In this document: positions 27,606 through 35,955 of the stretch, piece by piece
Layout: every line of letters begins with the position of its first letter
Position numbering within the stretch: the stretch's first letter is position 1
Source: JAVVVD01 sp036652795
Lineage (GTDB): Bacteria; Bacillota; Clostridia; Christensenellales; CAG-138
Assembly: GCA_036652795.1 (NCBI GenBank)
Contig: JAVVVD010000007.1
Span: forward strand, 21,422 to 85,421
Direction of reading: 5' to 3'
Length of the DNA: 64,000 nt
Notes under the pieces: model-generated
The model's database searches: none
Told to the model about the DNA's origin: nothing
Seen by the model: only the letters and a program-made list of their open reading frames with translations
Position numbers and translations under genes: made by a program

Positions 27606-27634
27606 AAAAAAAGAGAGCTTCCGCTCTCTTTTTT
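27606..27634 (+). terminator. Terminator after the M20 peptidase gene
   Basis: GAGAGC/GCTCTC stem with a TTCC loop followed by at least six T's, with a mirrored A-run upstream. It could also work on the minus strand for the convergent HD gene. Confidence 0.9.
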
Positions 27635-27710
27635 AGTTTAATCATCAATCTGTGCTTTCTGCGTATTGTTAAGCCGATTCGCCGTATAACTCACCTGTCG
27701 ATCTTCAAGC

Positions 27711-28280
27711 TTACTCCTTGGGCATAAGCCCCAGCTCATCCATATACCGCTTCATGCCCGTTATCGTCAGCGCCATTACCTCGTCAAGCTCCATACCCAG
27801 TCTATCGCAGCCTTCCTGTATAACGGTACGATTGCACTTAGCCGCAAAGCCTTTATCCTTGAATTTCTTTTTAACGCTCTTTACTTCCATATCGCTTATC
27901 CCAGTTGGACGCATTAGCGATGCAGCCATCACTATGCCGGTAAGCTCATCCACCGTGAACAGACTTTTTTCCATATCACTTAGCGGTTCCACATCCGCAC
28001 ACAGCCCAAACCCATGCGATATTATTGCGCGTATATCCTGCGCCTCAACGCCATCTGGCACAAGCAGCTCCTCAACACGATGGCAATGTTCCTCGGGAAA
28101 ACGCTCAAAATCCACATCGTGCAGATATCCTATTGCCTCCCAATATTCGCGCTCGCCACCAAAATGCTCCGCCATGGCGCCCATAGCAGCGCTTACCGCC
28201 AATGCGTGCGTCAGCAGATGCGGCTGCGTAACATGCTTTTCAAGTATTTCCTTAGCTCGTTCCAACGTCAACTTTGCCAT
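27711..28280 (-). CDS. HD-domain phosphohydrolase
   Basis: HD-superfamily protein of 189 residues, probably a metal-dependent phosphohydrolase. The HD metal site is visible as LTHALAVSAAMG and GYLHDVD, followed by ISHGFG. The longer frame from 28340 would start upstream of a consensus promoter (28318-28347), so MAKLTLERAKEIL at 28280 is chosen. Substrate unknown. It lies after the DRE-TIM synthase gene, separated by a hairpin and its own promoter. Confidence 0.8.
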   Translation of the reverse strand: MAKLTLERAKEILEKHVTQPHLLTHALAVSAAMGAMAEHFGGEREYWEAIGYLHDVDFERFPEEHCHRVEELLVPDGVEAQDIRAIISHGFGLCADVEPLSDMEKSLFTVDELTGIVMAASLMRPTGISDMEVKSVKKKFKDKGFAAKCNRTVIQEGCDRLGMELDEVMALTITGMKRYMDELGLMPKE

Positions 28281-28317
28281 ATACGTTCTGCCTGTCCCTT
28301 CATTAACTAATAGTTTG

Positions 28318-28347
28318 ATTATAGCACCGGAGCCTGGCAAATGCCAA
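28318..28347 (-). promoter_or_regulatory. Promoter of the HD-domain gene
   Basis: TTGGCA (28342-28347) and TATAAT (28318-28323) on the complement, with an 18-bp spacer. It lies inside the longer open frame and supports the shorter start. Confidence 0.7.
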
Positions 28348-28352
28348 GCTCC
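28327..28352 (-). terminator. Hairpin after the DRE-TIM synthase gene
   Basis: An 11-bp stem with one wobble pair (CGGAGCTTGGC/GCCAGGCTCCG, loop ATTT) lies 14 bp past the stop. There is no U-run, and the -35 box of the next gene lies within the stem. Confidence 0.55.
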
Positions 28353-28365
28353 GACGTGATTCGTC

Positions 28366-29751
28366 TTATTTTTGCGCTGCCTTTGTAAAATACTCCGGCG
28401 CGACTTTTTTTACTATATCGTCCATCTCTTTATCCGATACGTTTGTGTTACGACCCGCTTCATATAGCTTATCAACTGCCTCTTTAAGCTTCACCGCAGT
28501 CTCGCTGCGCTTATCCATCTGCTTATCGCCCTTGAGCTTAAATCTGGTATTCATCCAATGAGCGACCCCCGCCGCGCCTGAATGCTCGCCGATAACCACA
28601 CGTGGCGGTCTGCCCAGTATTTTTTCGGTATCGAATATGTTGTATATCTCCTCATCCTTTAGCATACCATCTGCGTGAATGCCTGCGCGCGTGGCGTTAA
28701 AGCTATCGCCCACAAATGGAGTGCGCTCTGGTATGCGGGTATCCAATTCGTTCTCAAAGTATTCCGCTATCTCGGTTATTACGGATAGATCCATTCCATT
28801 CGTCTTACCCATCAGCTGCGCATATTCTATCGCCATAGCCTCAAGCGGGCAATTGCCTGTGCGCTCGCCAATCCCCAAAAGAGAGCAGTTGACAGCGGAT
28901 GCGCCATACAGCCATGCTGTTGTTGCATTGGTTACCACCTTGTAAAAATCATTGTGACCATGCCACTCAAGCAGCTCGCACGGCACGCCGGAATAAAACC
29001 TTAGCCCATATACTATGCCCGGCACACTGCGCGGCAGACTTGCGCCGGGAAAAGATACGCCATATCCCATGGTATCGCACATACGTATTTTGATGGGTAT
29101 ATGGCTCTCATCCATTAGGCGCGTCAGTTCGTTTGTAAAGGGCAACACAAAGCCATAGAAGTCCGCACGGGTTATGTCCTCAAAATGGCAGCGCGGCTTT
29201 ATGCCATAGCTGAGCGCATCCTTGACGATGCCCAAATACTTATCCATGGCCTGCTTGCGCGTAAGACCCATCTTATTGAATATATGATAATCCGAGCAGG
29301 ACACCAGCAGTCCCGTCTCTTCCACGCCAATATCCCTAACCAATTTGAAATCGCTGCTGCTAGCGCGTATCCATGTGGTTATTTCGGGGTATTTATAACC
29401 CAACTCGCGGCATTTTTCCAGCGCCAGCCTATCCTTTTCGGTGTATATAAAAAACTCACTCTGGCGTATTATACCCTTATATCCGCCCAAACGGTTCATA
29501 AGCTTATACAGGTTAACTATCTGCTCCACCGTAAACGGTGCGCGCGATTGCTGCCCATCCCTGAATGTGGTATCCGTTATCCATATATCATCCGGAAAAT
29601 ACATTGGCACCTGTCTATGGTTAAACCTGATGCGCGGCACTGAGTCGTATGGGAAGCTATCCCTAAATAGCTCAGCCTCTTTTACATCATGCAACTCGTA
29701 ATCATAATCGTTTTCCTGAAGTAGATTTGTTCTTCCGTATTGCTTGCGCAT
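28366..29751 (-). CDS. DRE-TIM acyltransferase; candidate Re-citrate synthase
   Basis: Claisen-condensation enzyme of the isopropylmalate/homocitrate synthase family, 461 residues. The DRE-TIM metal motif is ITDTTFRDGQQ near 58, with later EWHGHNDF and the C-terminal HADGMLKDEE. It lacks the roughly 130-residue LeuA regulatory domain of leucine-sensitive isopropylmalate synthases. The pattern matches clostridial proteins long annotated as isopropylmalate or homocitrate synthase, some shown to be Re-citrate synthases. No leu or lys genes are near, which favours citrate synthesis, an inference. The start at 29751 follows GGGAGG by 7 bases. Confidence 0.75.
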   Translation of the reverse strand: MRKQYGRTNLLQENDYDYELHDVKEAELFRDSFPYDSVPRIRFNHRQVPMYFPDDIWITDTTFRDGQQSRAPFTVEQIVNLYKLMNRLGGYKGIIRQSEFFIYTEKDRLALEKCRELGYKYPEITTWIRASSSDFKLVRDIGVEETGLLVSCSDYHIFNKMGLTRKQAMDKYLGIVKDALSYGIKPRCHFEDITRADFYGFVLPFTNELTRLMDESHIPIKIRMCDTMGYGVSFPGASLPRSVPGIVYGLRFYSGVPCELLEWHGHNDFYKVVTNATTAWLYGASAVNCSLLGIGERTGNCPLEAMAIEYAQLMGKTNGMDLSVITEIAEYFENELDTRIPERTPFVGDSFNATRAGIHADGMLKDEEIYNIFDTEKILGRPPRVVIGEHSGAAGVAHWMNTRFKLKGDKQMDKRSETAVKLKEAVDKLYEAGRNTNVSDKEMDDIVKKVAPEYFTKAAQK

Positions 29752-29821
29752 TACATTGCCCTCCCAGTTTAGTGCGCACATAGCGTGTTACCTAATATGG
29801 CGCTTTTCATTTTATTGGTGT

Positions 29822-29850
29822 ATTATATCATATCCATGTATTCTTGTATA
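29822..29850 (-). promoter_or_regulatory. Promoter of the DRE-TIM synthase gene
   Basis: TGATATAAT gives an extended -10 (TATAAT at 29822-29827 on the complement). The -35 TATACA (29845-29850) is 17 bp upstream and lies inside the adjoining palindrome. Confidence 0.7.
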
Positions 29851-29865
29851 CATGTATACAAGAAT
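29840..29865. promoter_or_regulatory. 26-bp perfect palindrome, probable repressor operator
   Basis: Each half reads ATTCTTGTATACA and the two halves meet at a central CATG, giving a flawless 26-bp inverted repeat. It covers the -35 hexamer of the synthase promoter, so a bound dimer would block RNA polymerase. The core TTGTATACA resembles sites of GntR-family regulators. No regulator gene lies in this window. Confidence 0.7.
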
Positions 29866-29893
29866 TTCTACCCCTTTATTCGCCCTTTATACT

Positions 29894-29922
29894 AAAAAGG
29901 GACGGCTCAATAGGTCGTCCCT
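29894..29922 (-). terminator. Terminator of the liv operon
   Basis: GGGACG/CGTCCC-based stem with one mismatch, read on the minus strand into five U's, 20 bp after the livF stop. Confidence 0.85.
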
Positions 29923-29941
29923 CCGTTTTATTGGCACTCTA

Positions 29942-30646
29942 TCAGCCGCCAAGGTATGCCTTCATTATCTCCGGGCTGCTTATCATCTCATTGCCGTTGC
30001 CCGAAAGCACTATGTTGCCTGTTTCCATAACGTAGGCGCGGTTGGCTATTTTAAGCGCCATGCCTGCATTCTGTTCCACCAGCAATATCGTGGTTCCGCG
30101 CTGGTTTATCTCCTTTATGATATTGAATATCTCCTGCACTAGCAGCGGCGAAAGACCCATGGACGGCTCGTCCAGCAGTAGCAACCGCGGACGGCTCATC
30201 AGCGCCCTGCCCATTGCCAGCATCTGCTGTTCACCGCCCGACAGCGTGCCGGCAGCCTGCCTTTTACGTTCCTTTAGTACCGGAAAATAAGCAAATACCG
30301 TGTTGAGATCCTCGCCTATTCTTTCATTATCGTTGCGCAGCAGTGCGCCCATTTCAAGGTTCTCCAGAACGCTCATGTCCACAAACACGCGCCTTCCTTC
30401 AGGCACCTGCGATATGCCGATTTTAACGCGCTGCGCCGGACTTGTTGACGTAATGTCCGCACCTTCAAATGTTATTGTTCCACTCGTTGGCTTTTTTAAA
30501 CCGGATAGCGTGCGCAGTGTTGTGGTTTTGCCTGCGCCGTTTGCGCCAATAAGCGTAACTATCTCGCCTTCATCAACGCGAAACGATATGTTCTTTATCA
30601 CATGTATTAAATCGTAGTGTACGTTTAGTCCATTAGCTTCAAACAT
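29942..30646 (-). CDS. livF: Branched-chain amino acid ABC transporter ATP-binding protein LivF
   Basis: One of two ATPases that power the LIV importer. The 234-residue product has Walker A GANGAGKTT, signature LSGGEQQML and Walker B LLLLDEPSMGLSP. The frame is open to 30703, but MFEANGL at 30646 gives family length and overlaps the livG stop by eight bases, normal for this operon. Last gene of livKHMGF, followed by a terminator. Confidence 0.95.
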   Translation of the reverse strand: MFEANGLNVHYDLIHVIKNISFRVDEGEIVTLIGANGAGKTTTLRTLSGLKKPTSGTITFEGADITSTSPAQRVKIGISQVPEGRRVFVDMSVLENLEMGALLRNDNERIGEDLNTVFAYFPVLKERKRQAAGTLSGGEQQMLAMGRALMSRPRLLLLDEPSMGLSPLLVQEIFNIIKEINQRGTTILLVEQNAGMALKIANRAYVMETGNIVLSGNGNEMISSPEIMKAYLGG

Positions 30647-31427
30647 TGTCTGCCGCCTCCCCAAGATAAGCCTCGATGACGCGCCTGTTATGGCGCACCT
30701 CATCGGGAGTGCCGCATGCGATCACCTCGCCATAGTCCAGTACGTATATACGCTCGCATATGCGCATCACCAGCGACATATCGTGCTCGATTAGCAGTAC
30801 TGTGAGCTTATAGTCCTCGCGCAGCCTGTAGATAAGCTCTGTAAGGTCAGCCGTTTCTGCCGGGTTCATTCCGGCGGCAGGCTCGTCCAGCAGCAGCAAC
30901 ACCGGATTTGTGGCAAGTGCGCGGGCAATCTCCAGTCTGCGCTGGTCGCCATACGGCAGGTTGCGTGCAAGTTCGTCCGCCTTATCCGTAAGAGCCATGT
31001 CATCCAGTATCTTCATGGCCATATCGGTGCACAGTCGTTCCTCCTTCTTCCATTGCGGAAGATGGAAAAACGAAGCTGCCATTCCATACTGAACGTTTTT
31101 ATGTATTCCTATCTTTACGTTATCCAGCACCGAAAGGTTCCTAAACAGCCTGATATTCTGAAAGGTACGGGCGATGCCCTCGCTGCACACTACATTGGGC
31201 TTCATTCCCGATATATCCTGTTCCTTTCCATGGCGTGTAAGATACACCGCACCCGTGCTTGGCGTATATATGCCGGTGAGCAGGTTAAATATGGTCGTTT
31301 TGCCGGCGCCGTTTGGGCCGATAAGCCCAACCAGTTCACCCTTTTGCAGCTCAATGCAAACGTCATGTACCGCAGTAAGTCCCCCAAATGTCAGCGTAAG
31401 ATGATCCAATCTAAGTCTTGTACCCAT
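30639..31427 (-). CDS. livG: Branched-chain amino acid ABC transporter ATP-binding protein LivG
   Basis: Second ATPase of the LIV importer, 262 residues, with Walker A GPNGAGKTT, the signature region LPYGDQRRLEIARAL (divergent from LSGGQ, as usual in LivG), and Walker B LLLDEPAAGMNP. The start overlaps the livM stop as TAATG, so translation is coupled. Confidence 0.95.
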   Translation of the reverse strand: MGTRLRLDHLTLTFGGLTAVHDVCIELQKGELVGLIGPNGAGKTTIFNLLTGIYTPSTGAVYLTRHGKEQDISGMKPNVVCSEGIARTFQNIRLFRNLSVLDNVKIGIHKNVQYGMAASFFHLPQWKKEERLCTDMAMKILDDMALTDKADELARNLPYGDQRRLEIARALATNPVLLLLDEPAAGMNPAETADLTELIYRLREDYKLTVLLIEHDMSLVMRICERIYVLDYGEVIACGTPDEVRHNRRVIEAYLGEAADNV

Positions 31428-32404
31428 TACTTATCGCCTCCCTTTTTGCTCAGGAACGCCGGCAATTTAATCTTTTTGAGCAAATCACGGCTAAGCTCCT
31501 TGTCGCCCATAAGTCCCTGGGGTCTAAATATCATTATTAGTACCAGCAGCAGCGCATAGATTATCATACGAATTTCTGCAAAGGACTGAAGCAGCATGTT
31601 TATAATCGCCAGTACCACCGCCGCTATCACAGAGCCGGAAAGACTGCCCATACCGCCAAGCACAACCACCACCAGCACGTCTATTGATTTTTTAAAGCCG
31701 AATATGCCGGGATTGATAAAATAGAAATACGATGAATACATTGCCCCTGCTATACCTGCAAAAAATGCGCCTATCGTAAACGCAAGCACCTTGTATTTGG
31801 TGCTGGATACCCCCATTGATTCCGCAGCTATCTCATCCTCGCGCACGGCTATACATGCCCGCCCATGGGTGGACTTTAGAAAATTCCGAATTATTACCAC
31901 TGTGCCCACTGTGAATATGAACAGGTACGGCCAATTTACAAATCTTGGCAGGTTTGAAAGGCCCGCCGCTCCATTTGTTATCTTGAGGTTTTGGAACACG
32001 ATACGGATTATTTCCGCCATGCCCAGCGTAGCTATTGCCAGATAATCTCCGCCCAGCCGCAGCGTAGGCAGACCAACCGCAACGCCTATTACCGCCGCCG
32101 CTGCCGCGCCTGCAAACATGCCCACGATAAAGCCCCACTGCGTTGGAATGCGTGATGTTATTATCGCGCAAACATAAGCGCCTATGGCCATAAAGCCCGC
32201 ATGACCCAGCGAAAACTGGCCTGTAAAACCCGTTATCAAGTTCAAGCTGACGGCAAGTATTATGCTTATCCCCACCGATACCAGTGTGGCAAAATAATAA
32301 TCGCCCAGCACCCCGGTAAGTATCAGCGCATACACCAGTGCAAATAATATAGCAAGAGCTATCACGGTGCGTACGGTGGATTTTTTAAGTATCCTCTTTG
32401 CCAT
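31427..32404 (-). CDS. livM: Branched-chain amino acid ABC transporter permease LivM
   Basis: Membrane subunit of the LIV importer, 325 residues with about nine to ten hydrophobic segments. It has the conserved NLITGFTGQFSLGHAGFMAIGAY near 55-77 and the GGMGSLSG cytoplasmic loop near 250. It ends in a short lysine-rich tail. Four bases separate it from livH. Confidence 0.95.
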   Translation of the reverse strand: MAKRILKKSTVRTVIALAILFALVYALILTGVLGDYYFATLVSVGISIILAVSLNLITGFTGQFSLGHAGFMAIGAYVCAIITSRIPTQWGFIVGMFAGAAAAAVIGVAVGLPTLRLGGDYLAIATLGMAEIIRIVFQNLKITNGAAGLSNLPRFVNWPYLFIFTVGTVVIIRNFLKSTHGRACIAVREDEIAAESMGVSSTKYKVLAFTIGAFFAGIAGAMYSSYFYFINPGIFGFKKSIDVLVVVVLGGMGSLSGSVIAAVVLAIINMLLQSFAEIRMIIYALLLVLIMIFRPQGLMGDKELSRDLLKKIKLPAFLSKKGGDK

Positions 32405-32408
32405 CCTC

Positions 32409-33293
32409 TTACACCTTCTCTCTCTTGTTCTTGCCCAGCAGACCCGCAGGGCGCACTATCAATATCAGTATCAGTATAAAGAACACCACAGCGTCCTTAT
32501 ATGTTGAAAGGCCAATGCCAGCCACTAGCGTTTCAATTAGGCCTATCAGGTAGCCGCCCAGCATTGCGCCAGGTATTATGCCTATTCCGCCCAACACCGC
32601 CGCCACAAATGCCTTAAGCCCCGGTAGGCTTCCCATAAGCGGGTTTATTGAGCTGTAGTATACCCCCACCAGTACGCCTGCCGCGCCCGCAAGCGCGGAA
32701 CCTATTGCAAACGTAAATGATATCGTTTTATCAACATTCACGCCCATCAGCATTGCTGCATCAGGGTCCTGCGACACGGCGCGCATACATTTTCCCATAC
32801 GCGTCTTGTGCACTATGAATTGAAGTCCCAGCATAAGCAGCACGGTTATTCCCATTATCAATATCTGCTGCATTCTTATTATTGCGCCGCCCGCCTCAAT
32901 GCGTATCGCCATCCAGCCTACCGGATCAGGGTACACATACGGGTCTGCGCCAACGAAAAACATCATGCCGTATTCCAGCAGCATGGATACGCCTATGGCG
33001 GTTATCAGCACGGTTATGCGCGATGAATCACGCAGCGGACGGTATGCCACGCGCTCTATGAATATGCCCAGCAGCATCGAGAGCACCATAGCTATAAGTA
33101 ATGCCGGAAAAAAGCCTAACCCCAAAGTGGTTACGCAAAAATAACCTATAAACGCACCTACCATATAAATATCGCAATGCGCAAAGTTTATTAGCTTTAT
33201 TATTCCGTATACCATTGTGTAGCCCAAGGCTACCAGCGCGTAAATACTGCCCAGCGAAAGGCCGTTGACGAGCTGTTGAAATATATTGTTCAA
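32409..33293 (-). CDS. livH: Branched-chain amino acid ABC transporter permease LivH
   Basis: Partner permease of LivM, 294 residues with about eight hydrophobic segments. It starts with QQLVNGLSLGSIYALVALGY and carries the VLGGIGIIPGAMLGG loop. It lies after a strong hairpin that separates it from livK. Confidence 0.95.
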   Translation of the reverse strand: MNNIFQQLVNGLSLGSIYALVALGYTMVYGIIKLINFAHCDIYMVGAFIGYFCVTTLGLGFFPALLIAMVLSMLLGIFIERVAYRPLRDSSRITVLITAIGVSMLLEYGMMFFVGADPYVYPDPVGWMAIRIEAGGAIIRMQQILIMGITVLLMLGLQFIVHKTRMGKCMRAVSQDPDAAMLMGVNVDKTISFTFAIGSALAGAAGVLVGVYYSSINPLMGSLPGLKAFVAAVLGGIGIIPGAMLGGYLIGLIETLVAGIGLSTYKDAVVFFILILILIVRPAGLLGKNKREKV

Positions 33294-33328
33294 AAGAGCA
33301 TTCCTCCAAATCTACGGAGTAAATATCT

Positions 33329-33356
33329 GGCCGCGTTCAGCGTACTGAACGCGGCC
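33329..33356 (-). other. Strong intercistronic hairpin between livK and livH
   Basis: A perfect 12-bp GC-rich stem (33329-33340 with 33345-33356, loop CGTA) lies 14 bp after the livK stop with no U-run. It probably protects the livK message or lets only part of transcription continue, giving more binding protein than permease. Confidence 0.7.
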
Positions 33357-33370
33357 GGAGCATAAATATG

Positions 33371-34606
33371 TTAGCCTATTTTTTTTGCGGAAACGGCAAC
33401 GCCGTTTTGAAGCTCAACCACAACTATGGCCTTCACGGTGTCGTGGCTTTCCGGATCTATTGCAAATGAACCCGTAACGCCGGAGAACTCAGTTGTTGAG
33501 ATCAGCGCGGCCTGTATCTGATCTGGAGTTACGGTAGCTTCACCACTCTGTGCCATTGCGCGCGTTATAGCGTCAACCAGGAACATAGCGGCATCATAGC
33601 CCATCGCATGGAACATATTTGGGGATTCATTGTACTTTTCTGTATAGTTCTTTACAAATGTATCGATCTTGGGGTCTGCCAGCAAGGAGGAATAATGTGA
33701 GCTGTAATATACGTTGTTAAGGTTTTCAGCGCCCGCAAGCTCCACCAGCTTTTCGGATTCAAAGCCGTCCGCACCGATAACGGGGCAGTCTATGCCCAAC
33801 ATGCGCGCCTGCTTTATGATAAGGCCAACCTCGCTGAAATAGCCGGGGATAAACAATGCGTCGAATTCCTTGCCGGCAAGTGAAGTCAGCACGGCATTAA
33901 AGTCTGTATCACCTGCTGCATAATATTCCTGTGCAACTATCTCGCCCGGGAAGGTGGCTACAAAGCTCTTTTCAAGGCCCTTTGCGTAGTCGTTGGAGCT
34001 GTCTGCATAGATGGCAACTTTCTTTGCTCCCAAATCATTTGCGGCAAAGTTTGCCATGGTAACGCCCTGGAAGGAATCGTTAAAGCAGATACGGAAGGTG
34101 TAATTCTTATGGGATTTTACCGTGCCATCCTCATTGTGCTCGGCGATAAGGTTATCGCCTGTAGCGGAGCCTGTGATAACGGGAACCTTATTGTTTTCGG
34201 CAACGGAGCTGACGGATGAAAATGTGCCTGTCAGTGCGGGCCCTATCTCCGCAACTACCTTATCCACTGTCATGAGCTTTGTGGCCAGTGTGGCGGCCTC
34301 AGCAGGGTCACACTTGTTATCATACTTGACCAGCTCAAGCTTTTTGCCGTTTACGCCGCCGGCCTCATTAACCTCGTTAAGTGCCATCTCAGCACCCGCA
34401 TTACATGCAAGGCCATACATGGCATAATCGCCAGAAAGTTCGTAGTTCAAGCCGATCTTGATGGTTTCGCCTGCGCCGCTGCTTGAAGCGTCCGCGTTAG
34501 CGTTGTCTGCCGGCGTATCGGTGCCTGGTGTGCTTGGTGCTGCGCAGCCGCCTACCATTGCCAGCACAAGTGCGCATGCGAGTGTAAATGCAATAAGTTT
34601 TTTCAT
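33371..34606 (-). CDS. livK: Branched-chain amino acid ABC transporter substrate-binding lipoprotein
   Basis: Extracellular solute receptor of the LIV importer, 411 residues. It has a signal peptide with lipobox GGC near residue 21, a Ser/Ala/Asp-rich linker, and a periplasmic-binding-protein type 1 fold starting IKIGLNYELSGDYAMYG. Ligand is probably a branched-chain or other hydrophobic amino acid, inferred from family and operon. Head of the livKHMGF set; a hairpin follows it. Confidence 0.94.
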   Translation of the reverse strand: MKKLIAFTLACALVLAMVGGCAAPSTPGTDTPADNANADASSSGAGETIKIGLNYELSGDYAMYGLACNAGAEMALNEVNEAGGVNGKKLELVKYDNKCDPAEAATLATKLMTVDKVVAEIGPALTGTFSSVSSVAENNKVPVITGSATGDNLIAEHNEDGTVKSHKNYTFRICFNDSFQGVTMANFAANDLGAKKVAIYADSSNDYAKGLEKSFVATFPGEIVAQEYYAAGDTDFNAVLTSLAGKEFDALFIPGYFSEVGLIIKQARMLGIDCPVIGADGFESEKLVELAGAENLNNVYYSSHYSSLLADPKIDTFVKNYTEKYNESPNMFHAMGYDAAMFLVDAITRAMAQSGEATVTPDQIQAALISTTEFSGVTGSFAIDPESHDTVKAIVVVELQNGVAVSAKKIG

Positions 34607-34643
34607 TGTTGTATTCTCCTAAAATTTATTTGTTGAATATTCA

Positions 34644-34675
34644 AAAGGCGGTTCCTCCGGAGAGGAACCGCCTTT
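34644..34675 (-). terminator. Hairpin between the small membrane protein gene and livK
   Basis: A perfect 14-bp stem (34644-34657 with 34662-34675, loop TCCG on the transcript) ends in only four U's. It may be a partial terminator, because no separate promoter is obvious in the 37 bp left before livK. Confidence 0.75.
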
Positions 34676-34701
34676 GCAACCGCCGTGTTATGCCATGGCT
34701 C

Positions 34702-34887
34702 CTACTCCGATTTAATTTTGATCATGCGTACAATAATGCTCACAATAATAATAATGACCGCTACGAGTACTAGAGCAAGTACGCCAACCAGAGCAACCAA
34801 AATAAGGCTCAGCAGAGCCATACCTATAAGCAGGGAAACGGACAGCATTTGCGCGCTGTTTGTCATGTTTGAAAGCGTATGTGTCAT
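34702..34887 (-). CDS. Small hydrophobic membrane protein, 61 residues, unknown
   Basis: Predicted membrane peptide. A polar N-terminus of about 14 residues precedes roughly 38 almost purely hydrophobic residues (15-53, rich in Leu, Val and Ile), enough for one long or two short membrane spans, and a basic tail RMIKIKSE. The frame is open to 34959, but GGAGG lies 7 bases before the ATG at 34887. A consensus-like promoter stands upstream. It sits just before livK with a hairpin between. No family recognised. Confidence 0.65.
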   Translation of the reverse strand: MTHTLSNMTNSAQMLSVSLLIGMALLSLILVALVGVLALVLVAVIIIIVSIIVRMIKIKSE

Positions 34888-34932
34888 GGCCGTTCCTCCT
34901 GTCGAAATATTTAAAATCAATTTAGGTAATAT

Positions 34933-34959
34933 ATTATATCCAACATTGTGACTTGTCAA
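34933..34959 (-). promoter_or_regulatory. Promoter of the small membrane protein gene and possibly the liv operon
   Basis: Perfect TTGACA (34954-34959) and TATAAT (34933-34938) on the complement, with a short 15-bp spacer. It lies in the gap after the alpha/beta hydrolase gene. Confidence 0.7.
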
Positions 34960-34988
34960 TACATATTTTGTTGGATTTTATCAGCAAA

Positions 34989-35939
34989 TCATTTATTAAC
35001 TGTATTATTGCCCAATGCATCTGCATTTTTCACTAAGTATAAAAATTCATCCAACACGCGTTCATACTCCTGCGGCGCCTTGCATATGCTGCGCGCATGT
35101 GTTGCACCCTGGCAATACCACAGCATTTTTTTGCCGCGCTTTGCATCGTACAATCGCTGCGTATGATACGGCAATATAAACGTATCCGCCGTGCCGTGTA
35201 TGAACAATATCGGCATATCCGGCAAGCCGCAAGCGGCCTCAAGCTCCCGCAATGGAGACGCCTCGCTAAAGAAAAAGCCTGCGCGCAGTTTGCTTATAAG
35301 GCTAGCAAACGGCACAAATGGCCACCTCGGCAGCTTTGCCATACGCTTTACAGAATAGGCCACCTGCTCTGCCATATTTGAAAACGGGCAATCCGCAATC
35401 ACGAACGCGAGCCTGTTGTCGTGGCAGGCTTCTAGCAGCACCGTAGCGCCGCCTTGGGATTCGCCATGCGTGCAAACTATACCGTTTTTACCCATCCGCT
35501 CCACAGCTATATCCACCATCAGGTGCAAATCGTGCTGCTCCATATACCCAAGCGTCGTGCGTTTACCTTCGCTTTCGCCTGCGTTGCGGTTATCGTATAT
35601 AAGCGCATTATACCCACGCGCAAGAAACAGTTTTGCATATTTATACGAATTTACGGCGCAGCAGCCAAAGCCGTGCATTATCACAACCGCCTTATTGGAT
35701 GGCGTTTCGTTCATAAGCCACGCGGCGTTTAGCAGTGTGCCGTCAAATGATTTTATGCTAAAGCGCTCTATCGGCCTCGCCTCAAACTCGCCATCTATCC
35801 ACACGCCGTTTTCCCTATCGTGTTCCTTACCTTGCTCCCACGTGAAATGGCGGGGGTGATATATTGTATTTGTTATCACAACGCCTGTGATGCACAGGCC
35901 TATAAGCAACAGCAGAATACCAGCAACAGCATACAGCAT
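34989..35939 (-). CDS. Alpha/beta hydrolase with N-terminal membrane anchor
   Basis: Serine hydrolase of 316 residues. One N-terminal hydrophobic segment (about 3-26) is followed by the hydrolase core, with nucleophile elbow THGESQGG, a late HGTADTFI (acid) and GATHARS (histidine). Such proteins are usually called YqkD/BAAT-like. Substrate unknown. It starts 16 bp after alr and may share its transcript. Confidence 0.85.
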   Translation of the reverse strand: MLYAVAGILLLLIGLCITGVVITNTIYHPRHFTWEQGKEHDRENGVWIDGEFEARPIERFSIKSFDGTLLNAAWLMNETPSNKAVVIMHGFGCCAVNSYKYAKLFLARGYNALIYDNRNAGESEGKRTTLGYMEQHDLHLMVDIAVERMGKNGIVCTHGESQGGATVLLEACHDNRLAFVIADCPFSNMAEQVAYSVKRMAKLPRWPFVPFASLISKLRAGFFFSEASPLRELEAACGLPDMPILFIHGTADTFILPYHTQRLYDAKRGKKMLWYCQGATHARSICKAPQEYERVLDEFLYLVKNADALGNNTVNK

Positions 35940-35955
35940 ACAACATCGCCTCCAT

